Below, piece by piece: positions 38,600 through 49,850 of a stretch of DNA of 64,000 nucleotides. The DNA lies in the NCBI RefSeq assembly GCF_023278565.1, contig NC_064672.1:4402001-4466000 (forward strand), read 5' to 3'. The translations under genes and the position numbers were made by a program. Source of the DNA: Colletotrichum lupini (taxonomy: Eukaryota; Ascomycota; Sordariomycetes; Glomerellales; Glomerellaceae). Below the pieces are notes generated by a model, which had not been told where the DNA came from, made no database searches, and saw only the letters and a list, made by a program, of their open reading frames with translations. Within the stretch, counting starts at the first letter, position 1; each line of letters opens with the position of its first letter.

Positions 38600-40900
38600 G
38601 CTACGCTACTTACTTATTTAGCAAGCCCTTAGTATAGATCTTTATATATTTTTTTAATATTTAATAAGTTTATTTTGTTTAGCCGTCCGTTTATAAGTAG
38701 TACATAATAAATAGTTAGCGACGTATTACCCGTTTTTTAGCGAACTCTTTTTAAAATGCGCTTATAAAGAGCTTATTTTTATTTATAATAATACCTTTAA
38801 GCATACCGAACTTATATTTAACCTCTTAGTATAAGATACTTATTATTTATACTACGTTAAGTATTTTAATAGTAAGTAGGAATTTTATAAACTTTATTAT
38901 ATAATAAATAATAATTACGATACTATTATACTCTATGCCGTTATTACGAGCGCTCAGTAATAGCCCCGTAATAAAGTTTATAAATATTTTTTAGAATAAG
39001 TATAAGGGTAATAATAATAACTATAGCTACCCGTACGGCTTATATCTTAGGGTTATAATTCTTAAATAATATTTATAGTTCTTAACGTATTCTTAGATAT
39101 TTTATTAAATATTTTCTTAGTAAAACTTTTTTTAAATTAGCTCGAGAGTTTTTGTAGCTCTTATATAACCTACCCTATAGTCGTCGTAATATTAGCAAAG
39201 GATCTTTATCTAAAAAGACTTTACTTAAAGAATAATAAGTTTTTTTTTAAAAAATAGTATACCCTATTCGTTAAGTAAATATACTTTTAGCTCGCTAGCC
39301 GTAATACGAACTCTTACTAATTATAATATATAGAACTCGTTTTTAGTTTATAGTTTTTTAACGAGCTCTTTAGCCTCTAGTAAGAGACGGGAAGTAAATA
39401 CTATTTCGCCCTTTATAAGCTCTTTTATAATAGGGCATAGGATATACTATTTTAATATAATAACCCTAGCTCTATCTAACTCCTCTTTATCCTTATTAAA
39501 CTATTAACGAGCGTTTACTAATAACTCTCTTACTTTTTTATTTCGAGTTATTATAGTAGTAACTATTATTATTTTATTAATATACTTTATAATACGCTAT
39601 TAATATAGGGGAGAAGATTCCCCGTCCCTAAAGCTAGCTAATATCTAACTAGGATTATAAAGGGAGGCCTTAACTACTTAAACGTATACTTTAGTAATAT
39701 TATTTTGTTTTTTTAAGCTAATTATCTTTTACTAAACGTTAGGTAGTAGTTTATTAATAAGACGTAGCTTTTAAGCTAGCGTAGGGAAGACGTTTTTATA
39801 AAGTACTTCCCCCTTTATATAATCTAGCTTTTTAAATAGACCGTTCGCTAGGTTCGTTTTCCTTAGTTAGTATTCTAAGTTAAAATTAAATACTAATAGT
39901 TTATATACTTATTTCGTAAGCCTTTCTTAAAGGTCCCGCGCCGGTATACTAATTACTTTTTTAAGTACTTAGTAATCTATTAGGATTATAAATTTTTATA
40001 AAAAGCCCTAGAAGTAGTAAGCCTAGTGCTCTAGCCCTTTTATTATAGCGAGCAGTTCTTATTAACCCGTGGCCTATTACTACTCCGTATTTATAAGCTT
40101 TTATAATTAATAAGTAACGGGTTACTATTCTTTATTAACTTATTATAATAAAATTACTATAATAGCTTTAACCGAAGCGTCGGTTTTTACTTATATAATA
40201 TATTATAGGTTCTAATATATAAGTATAGTTACTAAAATAAAAACGACCTTTAGCTAATTAAACGCCTCGTTTACTTCTTTAGTCTACTAAAAGTCCCTTA
40301 TTTACCCCTTTTCTATTTTTAGTAATACTATTATCGGTATAATAATACCTAAGTATTTAATAATAAACTTCCGATAGAAATTATAGAACCTTAAGAATAC
40401 TTAAATATCCCTAATAGACTCTAGCGCCTTTTAGTTAGCGATCGTTCGTACTTATAACGAGTTAATCTCGATTCTTTTTAGTATAATAATATAACTTAAG
40501 AACTCGACCCTCTTTTAATAGAACGAGTATTTTAATAATTTAGTAAAAAGCCCGTATAAATATAAACGTCGGAGGACTTTTTTAATATTCTCCGTATGCT
40601 ACTCCTTTATTATTAAGTAGATTATTAAATTGTTTATATATACTATATAATAAGTATTTAGTAAGTCGGTAAGCGCTTAGTAAATATACGCCTAGAACGT
40701 TACGGGTGCGTTTATTAGTCCGAAAAGTATAATAATATACTTAAAGTAACCGTATTAGCTCTAGAACGCTATTTTTTATTAGTTTTCTTTTTTAATTTAG
40801 ATATGGTAGTAGGTATCCCTAATATTTATTTTTGAGATCTATTTCGCTTTACGAAGCTTATTTAAGAGCTTGCTAATAAGTAGTAGTAGGTATTAATTTT
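38600..40900 (-). pseudogene. pol: Degenerate pol: reverse transcriptase and integrase
   Basis: Read on the - strand with TAA/TAG as mutated codons. Reverse transcriptase: a KINIRDTYHI motif (catalytic Asp now Asn) at about 40830-40850, FGLINAPVTF at 40692-40724, and the active-site box read as YINN instead of YIDD at 40629-40640. Integrase: NFITGL at about 38961-38978, where Asn replaces the first catalytic Asp, and TDG.TK at 38670-38690 from the conserved TDGQTER region. The Asp-to-Asn changes are G-to-A transitions, as RIP makes. Gag should lie upstream (about 41.5-43.2 kb), but I could not place a zinc knuckle. Outer limits are approximate. Confidence 0.85.
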
Positions 40901-43197
40901 TTATAATTATTTTATTTAGCCCGCAATAGTTTATATAAAGGCGTAGCGTGCCGTCTTTCTTTAATATAAAAAGGATTAATACCCTAGTTTTATTAACTAA
41001 AAATATAATACGACCATTTACTAAGTTCTTAGTAATATACGCGCGAAGCTTATTAAGTTATTTCTTATTTAACGGATAGATAGGACTATATAGTAGTTTA
41101 GTACTTAGAACTAAGTTAATAGAGTATTTTACCCCGCTATATAACTACGGTCCCTTTACTAATTACTTATTAAACGTCTCTATTTCTAATTAAAGTTCTA
41201 GTAGTAAACCCCCTCGTAGTTTAGTCTTTATTACCCCCGCAATACTTTTTATAGTAGTAATATATAATATATACGCCCTCTTACGACTTTTAACGATATT
41301 ACGAGTTATTACCTCTAGTTCGGTAACTAAAATAGGCTCGTATAACTATATATTCGTCGCTATATTAATACAAATACCCTCTTAGCTTATTAATAGTTAT
41401 AATAATAAGAGGTTTATTATTTTTTTATCCTTATTAATTATAATAAATAGTCGCTAAATCTTTCTTAGCTATTTATAGTAATTAATAAGGAAGAGCGTTA
41501 ATTAATAGGCTTTTCCCTAGCTTACGGCTTTACCCTAAAAGTCCCTTAACAAGGGAGCTATAGTAATAGCCGGGGTTAACCCTAAGTAGGTTACGAGCCT
41601 AGTGCTAATAATATCTATCTTAGAGTATATATTTATATTAACTTCTACTAGCCTTTTAATAATACCTCGTAGAACTATTACCCTACCCTTTATAATTATT
41701 TTTATTAATACTCTCTTAATACTTAGCGTAAGTATATTAAGTATATTGCTTATACTTACTCGTTTTTTAATAAGTCGACCTCTATAACTCTCGGCTCGGT
41801 AATAACCTATTAAATAGTTACTAACGTTAGCTTTAATTAGGGGTACGTCGGCTTATCGTCGCCCCTACTTTTTAACTTATTCTTTTAATACTTATTAAAT
41901 ATATAGCCTATTTTATTATATATAAAGTATTTAATATTACTATTACGACACTTTTATAATAGCTCGGCGCGAGTATTTTTATTATACGGCTTTTATAATA
42001 TTACTCTTAGTAAGTCTTTAGAGCTTAGCCCTTTAGAGCTCTCCCTACTCTTTTTTTTATAAAAGGGGGATATTTAACGCGGTTATTTTAATAACGGATA
42101 TAGCCTCTTTTTACTATTTTTTTATAATTAGTCGCTGCCCTTCTACCGATTTAATAACTATAGTTTATTAGCCTCGTAAGCTATATCGCGTGCTTTTTTA
42201 ATTAAGACTTTATAATAAATTAGATTATTTTATAATTAAAATAGTAGTCTAAAAAAGAACTAGTATACCTTTACTTTCGAATTCTTTATATTTTTTATAC
42301 TTAGGTTATAATAGATTACTAACTACTTAGCGAGGAACTAAGTAAGGGTCTAGCCCTTTTTTAGCCTCTTTATCCTTAGCTCTTTATAATATTCCCGTTC
42401 TTAAGTCTCGGGGTTTACGTATTATTAGCGAATAAACGCTAAAAAGTCGCCCTAAGAGAGGGGATCCTAGAGGCTCTTTTTATAATTATACTATTACGTT
42501 TATAATAATAGGGATATCTTAAATAGGGCCTATTTAATATATTATTCTATAGTGCTTTTTATACAAAGCTTATTACCTACTTTTATAATAATAATCTAGT
42601 TTACTATTTAAGTACTCGTAAACTCTTTTCTAATTAGTTTATAATTATAAAAAGGAGGCTTTTTATATTTTTATTAACTTAGATGCGTCGCTAGCCGCTT
42701 AGTAAGCTATTAAACGAGCTCCTCGTATTAACGCCGTTCTTAGTTTTAATTTTCGATTATTATTTTTATTATTTTATAGAAATAGGTTATTATTAGGCCT
42801 ATGGGGTCTGCTAAACTAGCTATTTTAATACTACTTACGCCTTTATACGCGCCTTAACTTTATATATTTAGTAATTAGTTATTAATAAACGCCCCGTTTA
42901 TAACGAATAGGGTCTTTAGAGTATTAATAAAGTAACTAGCCCGTAAAGGTAATTTACCCCGATTATTTTCTTTATCTAGCTCTTTTATAAACGCTAATAT
43001 TTAAGTAGGACTCGCCCTATAATAGGCTCGTTTTTTTAAATAAAATAGGGTTAAGTAGTTAACTCTAAATAACTATAGCTCGTTAGTACTAACGGCTTTT
43101 TATTAATAGCTAAGCGTCGTTTCGTTAACGTTCCGTTCGTTTCCGTAATTTATTATTACTTATATTAGTTACTCCGTAAAAATAAAAGCTTTAGAAT

Positions 43198-43387
43198 TAT
43201 AAGAGATTAGGTTATAAATACTTAACTAGCGAGGCTATAATATAAGTATAAATATATTATAAAACTAAAGCTTATAGAGTCCTTCGTAAGGGCTCTACTT
43301 TTTAAAAAGTTCTTTTATAATAAGATCCGTGTACTAGTTGCTAAGTTATTAGCGTCCTATTGCCGGCCGCATCCCGAATCTATTATA
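43198..43387 (-). repeat. 5' LTR of the retrotransposon
   Basis: 190 bp, collinear with the copy at 35278-35467, with transition differences only. Upstream in the element's orientation, and flanked outside by AATAC. Confidence 0.92.
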
Positions 43388-46300
43388 AATACCTAAGTAA
43401 TAAGGCCCTTATAAAGTCGTAAGGTACTTACTAATTATAAGTTAAAGTATATGCGCTTAGTTTAGCCTATAAAAGGCCATAACTAACTATATAAAGGCTC
43501 CCTTTAAAGTTTAACGTTTTTAATAAAATTATAAAACTTTTATTTATCGTATATTATTATTATATACTTTTTTATCCTTTTTAGCGTTATAGATCCCTAT
43601 AAGCGTTTATATTTATATATATATACTTATAAGACCTTATAAACAAAAGGATACCCCTATATATCGCTATAATTATATATAAATATTTACACCTTATTTA
43701 AAATTTCTTTTTTAGTTTCTTATTTTATATATTACTACTTTCTTAAAATAGTACGACCGCATATTAATCTTTTATTATATTAAACGATAATTATTATAAA
43801 ATTAAAGAGTAATTAGACTTATAATATAATTATTATATATATTTTTATAGTTTTTAATACTAAAATTATAAAGCGAACTTTCGAACATTAACTTACGAAA
43901 TAGGACTTATAATAAAAAGAGCGTACGGTCTTTTTTAAGGATCTATTAATTTATATTTAAGAATTATTCTTTTAATAATACTTAAATAATAAAAATATCC
44001 TTTTTTAACTCTAATCTAAAGGATTTATAATTACGGCTATAGGATTATTAATACTTCGTTAATAGAATTAGCTTTAGTAATAATAAATACTAAAATAGCT
44101 CGTAATTATACGATAACTATTAGAAAAGTTCTTTTTTAATATACTAAAGGTTACTTACCGTACTAAAAGGTACGATAAAAAGTATTTTTATATATAAGTT
44201 CGCTAATAGGCTTATATTATTAACCAAAATAAACTATACTTTATATATTATAAAACCTTTTTATAATAAGTTTAAGATCGGTTAAGTAAAATAAGGTACT
44301 ATTATAAAAGGTTTATAACTCCTAGACTAAATTATATTTAGTTTTTAAATATATATAATAAGCTTTTATTATTTAAATTTAAGATTTATATTAATATTAA
44401 TATTTATTTACAGTTTATTATATAGTTTTATATAGGGGTTTCTATTTATACGTCCTAGAATATACCTATATAATATCTTACCGTTATTTAATAACGGGGA
44501 TTTATATTATTATAAGTTCGTTTAGACCGAGGGAAAGAAACCGTTCTTATATTTAATATTTATTACTACTTTTTATAATACCGTTTAATAATAAAAAGTC
44601 TAATTATATTCCGTAATTACTAAATCTTTAGTAAAAGTATCTATAATATTAAGATTAAGAGTTAGTAAAATCGTTTTTATTAAAATAGATTAGTATATTA
44701 ATAAGTAAGTAATATATATCTTAGTATATATAAGTATACTTACGTTTATAAAAATACTTCTAACTACTTAAGTTCTAAGGGCTATTTTATATAAATATAC
44801 TCTCTAATTAGATTATATTTCTATTTACGTATATACTACTAATTCGTTCTAATTTTATTAACTTTATATAAATTTAGAACTCTTATTAAATTCGTTATTA
44901 AAAAGGTCGCCCTTACGTTATTTCTAATTAGCTATAGTAACTATATTATTAACTTACGTTACGAACCGTATAAGACTTTATATAGCTAATTAACTAAGAC
45001 TAAGTTTAATAACTATTAAACGCTATTTAGAATAGTAATAATCTAGACGTATATTTTCTTTAAGCTACTTTATAAATTTATACCTTAATTATTAAGGGCT
45101 CCTTAACTATATTAATTAAAAGTACGAAGTTTAGTAAGGCTAATTATCTTTATTTTAAAGCGTATTAATATCTTCGTATTTATCTAAAGTAATATATACG
45201 TAATAAGCTTTAATTAGAAATTATTTTACTTAGTAAATTATAGGGCGGTATTATATAGGTTAAGTAGAGATTAGAAGACTTTAGAATTAATCTTAGAGTA
45301 TTAAATAGTTTTATAATTATAAGTAATACTAAGGACGAAGAGGAATTATAAATATAATTATAGTTTATTCTAAACTATTTATTAATAAGAATGCTCGTTT
45401 TTATCTTTATAATATACTAAGTTATTTATTATTATAAACTTTATCTTCTTATTAAACTATTATAATCTCGTTTTTCTTATTATTTTTATCCTTTTTAACC
45501 TTTTTCTTAGCTTTTACTTCTTTCTTAACGATCTTCTTTTTTTACTTAACTAACAATTCTTCTTTAATCTTTATCGTTAGTTTAATATTAATACTTATTA
45601 AAAGCCGTATTTTTAGAACATTTTTATACGTCGTTTTGCCTAAAGTTTTAATTATAATTAGCTTTATATAACCTTTTTCCTTTTTTATTAACTAAGGTTT
45701 AATAACTAGCGACTTAATTTTAGTTTAAGAAATAATAAAAAGTTAGTAATTTTTTTTTTATATAAAATCGTAGTTTTAAAAAGGAATTTCTCTAAATTTA
45801 TAACTTTATGCGCTACTTTATAGTATTTTAAAATATCGTAAGGATTTTTTATATTAATTAGAAATACTATCTACTCTATTAAAGGAATTTACTAATTTAT
45901 TATAAAATATAAAATAATAAATTATATTATATCTTAATATAAAATAAACGTTAAGAAGCGATTAAACTAAACTTTCTTAATAAACTTCTTAATAACTTAG
46001 ACGTTAATATAAGTTATTACTTAGAAACTATTAAGTTCGTTTTTAAAAAAAGATATGTTATATAATATAATAAGGATATTAATTATTAGTAATTACTTTA
46101 GCTCCTTTTTTATTTATTAAATACTTCGTTCCCGCTCTTTTAAGCTTATAAAAAGAGATTTTATTAATATTAAAGCTTATATATTTATATATTCTTATTA
46201 TATAAAAAAAGCAGAGCTTATATGAGTATTATTATTAATCGGTCGTTTTAAAATAGCTTTATAAAGAGGTATTATAAGGTCGATTAATTTAGTAACGTTT

Positions 46301-46644
46301 TATATAGAAATTAAAAATTATTATAAATCTATATTATAATATTTATAAGTAAGCTATTAGTTTAATAACTTAAGTAAAAAGTGATTTTTATTTATAAAAA
46401 GGTAAAAAGTAGTAATTATTTTTATAATAAAATTATAAAAAAAAAAAAAAACTTTTACGTTGGGGTACGATATTATATAATTTTATATCTTACTATACGG
46501 TTTAATATATTATAAAATTAAAATATCTCTTAAGTTATAAATCTCTATAACCCTTATTTATAGGTTATTATACTAATCTAGACCCTATCCTAAGTAGTAG
46601 GGTAACCGTAAAATACGATTTCTACTTTAACACATAAAAAAAGT

Positions 46645-46677
46645 GTTTTAGCAGAGTGCCTCTTGCAGTCTGCCGTA
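46645..46677 (-). repeat. Right terminal inverted repeat of the outer transposon
   Basis: Reverse complement of the left end. Followed directly by AATGG, which also precedes the left end. Confidence 0.88.
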
Positions 46678-46682
46678 AATGG

Positions 46683-49458
46683 CTTCCGGATAATGAGTAT
46701 GACGCAACACTCTGATCGCAGCGTCTCATTGAAAATCCCTCTTGGCCCTACAGTCAGGCAATCGTTGACACGAACCAGGGTAAGCTTAACCCCCGGTCCC
46801 GTTCACTGCCTGTGGACCTTATCCGGCGAGGGTTGCAACGGCCACTGCAAAAAAAGATGTGAAAACTCGGGCTTCCGTTTCATTCGAGGAACACCTTGAC
46901 CGCGAGCCCACTGATCTGAAGAGCAGGGAGTCAGGGAGAGAGTCCGCAGCAAACAGAGAGCGAATTGATGTCACCTGTGGACCCAGGTGTCAGCTTCGTT
47001 GCATTGCGGCACCTTGACATCCTGGGCGAATCCGTCGTTGGATCCCTCCGAGGAGCCTCTTGGCCGCATCTTCTCTGCCATTGCCCGTCGTAAGTGGTGC
47101 GTCGTAGCATTGAAGAAGGTGGCACGCCGCAGAGAGTTGATGCAATGGGCTGTCAGCTGCATCAAGTGTGAACGTTTGCATTCACTTGCGGCGCACCCCG
47201 CCGCGTGTTGCTCATCCAACAGGGGCAATGACAACACGACGAAATAAAGCAATGCGAAGCCCATAGGAGCTTTCTTGTTTGTATCGCGGCGATAAAATGG
47301 GTTTGTCGATGAAGAAATCTGCCATGGCGACGAGGCTCCAGCAACTGACCGTCTCAGTGAGACATGCATTTGATACCACTGTCGATAATCTCACCATGGC
47401 CTTTCCATCTCGTTTGGAAAGTTGTCAGAACATTTATTTGCAAGCAGCACAAAAGCTCCCTTCTGGCCGGCACCCTGCATGGGCTGAAACATGAAAGGAA
47501 ACCCCCTCGTCGCTCCATCAACAAGCTCGACCTGAGTTTCCCCCGCCTGCCTCCGCGGTATCCGTGAAAGTTATTGGCAGCTCAAGTACCCATACGGAGT
47601 TTCCGTACAGATTGACGAAGGCGGGGTGTTGCTGCTCGACACTTGAGAGCCATCAGCATCTGATGGGCAGACAACGAGGCCAGCGGGGAATAGTAGGGGT
47701 CTAACGCGCAAACCAGTTGCCAAGCAAACGCCGCGCGCCCATCAAAAAAACGACGGGCGATCTGCTCTCTCGGTCTGGGCGAAGATAAGGGCAGTAACAC
47801 CTCACTTCCAGAATAAGGCTAGGTTAGCCTCTCAGAATCCCATCCCATCGCTCGGCACTCGAATCGCTTGGCTTTTGTCCTCGCACCTCGTCCAGACAGA
47901 CGACAAGAGAAGCCAATGGTGCGGGGAGCTAAGCCACCGTAGTCGGCCAGTTCTACACCGACGAGTCCAATTTTGAGACGGCTTCGGCGCGTTGACCCGA
48001 AGACGTCGCGGCCACGCTTTTCCCCGGCCACCTTTCAAGGTGAAGCCAAATGCAGCCAACAAGCACACTATGCGAAGCAAAAACCTCGGGTGTGTCTCTC
48101 TCGCCGTGTCGCTCGCCTAAATGCAACATGGAAGCCTGCGCATTCGGCATGTTCCAGAGAGGTACGGAGTAGATCCTCAACCCACCTCCACCTCCGGTCC
48201 CCGCATGCCATGCCATGCCCACCAACAAGCGACGAATCCCAGCTGCAACTCTGAGGTTGCAACTTGCGAGTCTGCCTACCCACCTAGGTAGTCGAGCATC
48301 GAACTGCCCCTCCCCTGGTTCAGCGGCAACGCGAAACGGGGGTTGACGTCTGCTTCCCGCAAAGCCACCAAGTGGTCGCAGCAGAGTTATTTGGGGTGGT
48401 TCCCGGCTGTGGCCTTGAACTTTTTTTTCTTCGTTCGTCTTGAGTAGGTCGCCAGGGAGAAGATGTGACGCCTGTGCAACGTGGTTCTGGTTCGTAGTTG
48501 ACGGAAAAGCACTGGTCGTTATCCCTTCTCTGTCGCTGTCGGCCCTTGCCGTAAGGTCTCTTATTTTCATGTATTGGACCTCGGAAGGGCACTTTAGAAC
48601 AGTTCTAGAGACATTGAATAAGGTAAGGGTAGATGTCTAAAGTGTACCGATCTTTGGTTTCTCCTAGTCCGCAGGGAGGGCGGGTACAGATTCATCCCAG
48701 ACTTGGCGATTGTGCATCAACCGCCCGTACTGTATGGTGTAGGTCCGTCGAGGTTCTCAGTCATGACACGGTGTGAACTTTACCTGGCGCTTTCTCTTTT
48801 CAGATCGTACATCGAGTACAGATGTGACAGACATTGAGATGAGCCCAGTTGCAGAGGGAAGCTACTGATCAGCTCGTGTGACTATGAACCTTGAACGATC
48901 AGCATTGAACGGTCTGCTTTTGCGATGGAATTTGTCGATGACTGTCCTAGGTGTTCTTACATAGATACCAACGACGACATATCCCCTTCTACCTCAATTC
49001 TAGAAGGCAATGAGCCTGCTTATTGGGTGTTCCGTCACCTTTTCTCGCTTCGACGTTGTCCGAAATATGCGCTGCTCCGTCAACTCGACCTACAAGCGTT
49101 CCCTCGTGGATTCTTTATGGAAAGTTAAAGATGCCTGGACATTCGCCGCCTCAAGAACCTCACGATGGAGAGATTCCTTCAGCAGCCTTGCGATGTCTTC
49201 ATTATTTTGATCCTCTCTATGAGACTCCGCGGCAACGATTGACCAAGGAGAACAGTAGAGCTCTCTGAACAAGCCAGGAGCCGTAGGCATGCTCCTCCTG
49301 TACCACTAAAGACTCATTGGGTAGCAATGAATTGTGAACTGAGGAGACCAGAGCAACCGCCTGCCCCAGCAGGTCAGATTTGGACAAGTCTCACCTCAAA
49401 CGGGCTAGTTTCGGAGAAGACTCTTTGAGCTAACCGCTCATTCTCTCTACCTTTCGTG
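46683..49458. other. Gene-poor region right of the transposon block
   Basis: Base composition returns to normal at the element edge. No supported gene. A perfect TACGGAGTA lies at 48163-48171. An open frame at 48925-49128 (MEFVDDCPRCSYIDT...) could be an upstream exon of the tentative gene that follows, but I could not join it. Confidence 0.5.
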
Positions 49459-49850
49459 CAACTCCGCTATTTTGACATTGAAGAAGATGGTAAAGTAAGA
49501 TGTTACCACTTTCTCGAGGGCCCTTACGTTGTTCGCATGAGTATCCATCAACGGCAGTGGGCCGGAATGTCTAAGGAAGTTTATAGCATGATCTAGATGA
49601 TGAGGTAGCTAGACGGGGCTAAGAGTATGTCCTCCACGGAGCAACCTTCACCGATTTTCTCTTGTAGATCATCATACTGTCTATCGGGGCGAATGTTTAC
49701 ATTTCGTTCATCAACAAGCAATGCTTGCCAGAGAACCACTCAAAAAGGTCTGTCGAGGATGTTTACGTCGTCAAAGACCCGCCATCGTACGTCCGAAAAC
49801 AACGTTGGGCAGAACCAAGCCAAGAAGGGTTCACTTGCTATAACTGTTGA
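49459..49850 (+). CDS. Tentative two-exon gene or gene remnant, function unknown
   Basis: Two coding-like stretches join in frame over a good intron (49579-49667, GTTTAT...TTTTCTCTTGTAG). The upstream part, including RYFDIEEDGKVRCYHFLEGP and MSIHQRQWAGMSKE, ends at 49578. The downstream part (49668-49850) begins with a short hydrophobic stretch, IIILSIGANVYISF, and ends FTCYNC before TGA. No start codon is seen: an in-frame TGA precedes the first stretch, so either an upstream intron is missing from the model or the gene is broken. No family recognised. Confidence 0.3.

Larger units (their letters stand above)
35278..43387 (-). mobile_element. Ty3/Gypsy-type LTR retrotransposon, RIP-inactivated
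   Basis: An 8110-bp element with two 190-bp LTRs (35278-35467 and 43198-43387), flanked by the perfect 5-bp duplication AATAC (35273-35277 and 43388-43392). Both LTRs begin TA and end TA, as TG...CA would after RIP. On the - strand a purine tract (AAAGGGGGAG, within 35471-35482) sits just inside the left LTR, which makes that the 3' LTR. On the same strand reverse transcriptase motifs (40.6-40.9 kb) come before integrase motifs (38.6-39.0 kb), the Ty3/Gypsy order. The LTRs differ at 19 sites, all transitions, with no indel. All coding frames carry many stops, so it cannot move by itself. The primer-binding site was not identified. Confidence 0.92.
33637..46677. mobile_element. RIP-degraded DNA transposon with 33-bp inverted ends, interrupted by an LTR retrotransposon
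   Basis: The two ends are inverted copies. The left starts TACGGCAGACTGCAAGAG (33637-33669) and the right (46645-46677) is its reverse complement, with one mismatch among the first 33 bases (CTGCC versus CTGCT). The 5 bases AATGG flank both sides (33632-33636 and 46678-46682), consistent with a target duplication. If the duplicated target is instead TA, the ends would start CGGCAG. The interior is strongly AT-rich, almost free of CpA/TpG but still carrying CpG, which is a RIP signature. Removing the nested retrotransposon and one copy of its 5-bp duplication leaves an element of about 4.9 kb. The superfamily is not assignable from these ends. A Lys-rich frame on the - strand near 45430-45600 resembles the basic tail of some transposases, but this is weak. 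Confidence 0.8.

Noticed and set aside
43168..43197. Primer-binding site of the retrotransposon just inside its 5' LTR
   Set aside because: The sequence is too mutated to match a tRNA 3' end with confidence.
41500..43197. Gag zinc knuckle (CCHC) of the retrotransposon
   Set aside because: A Cys-containing stretch near 41960 on the - strand was examined, but spacing does not fit CX2CX4HX4C even allowing for RIP changes.
33717..46640. AT-rich block as a centromere, a mitochondrial insertion or a CRISPR-like array
   Set aside because: Exact inverted ends, LTRs, target duplications and pol motifs explain it as transposons. No regularly spaced repeat array is present, apart from the 24-bp minisatellite, which has no spacers.
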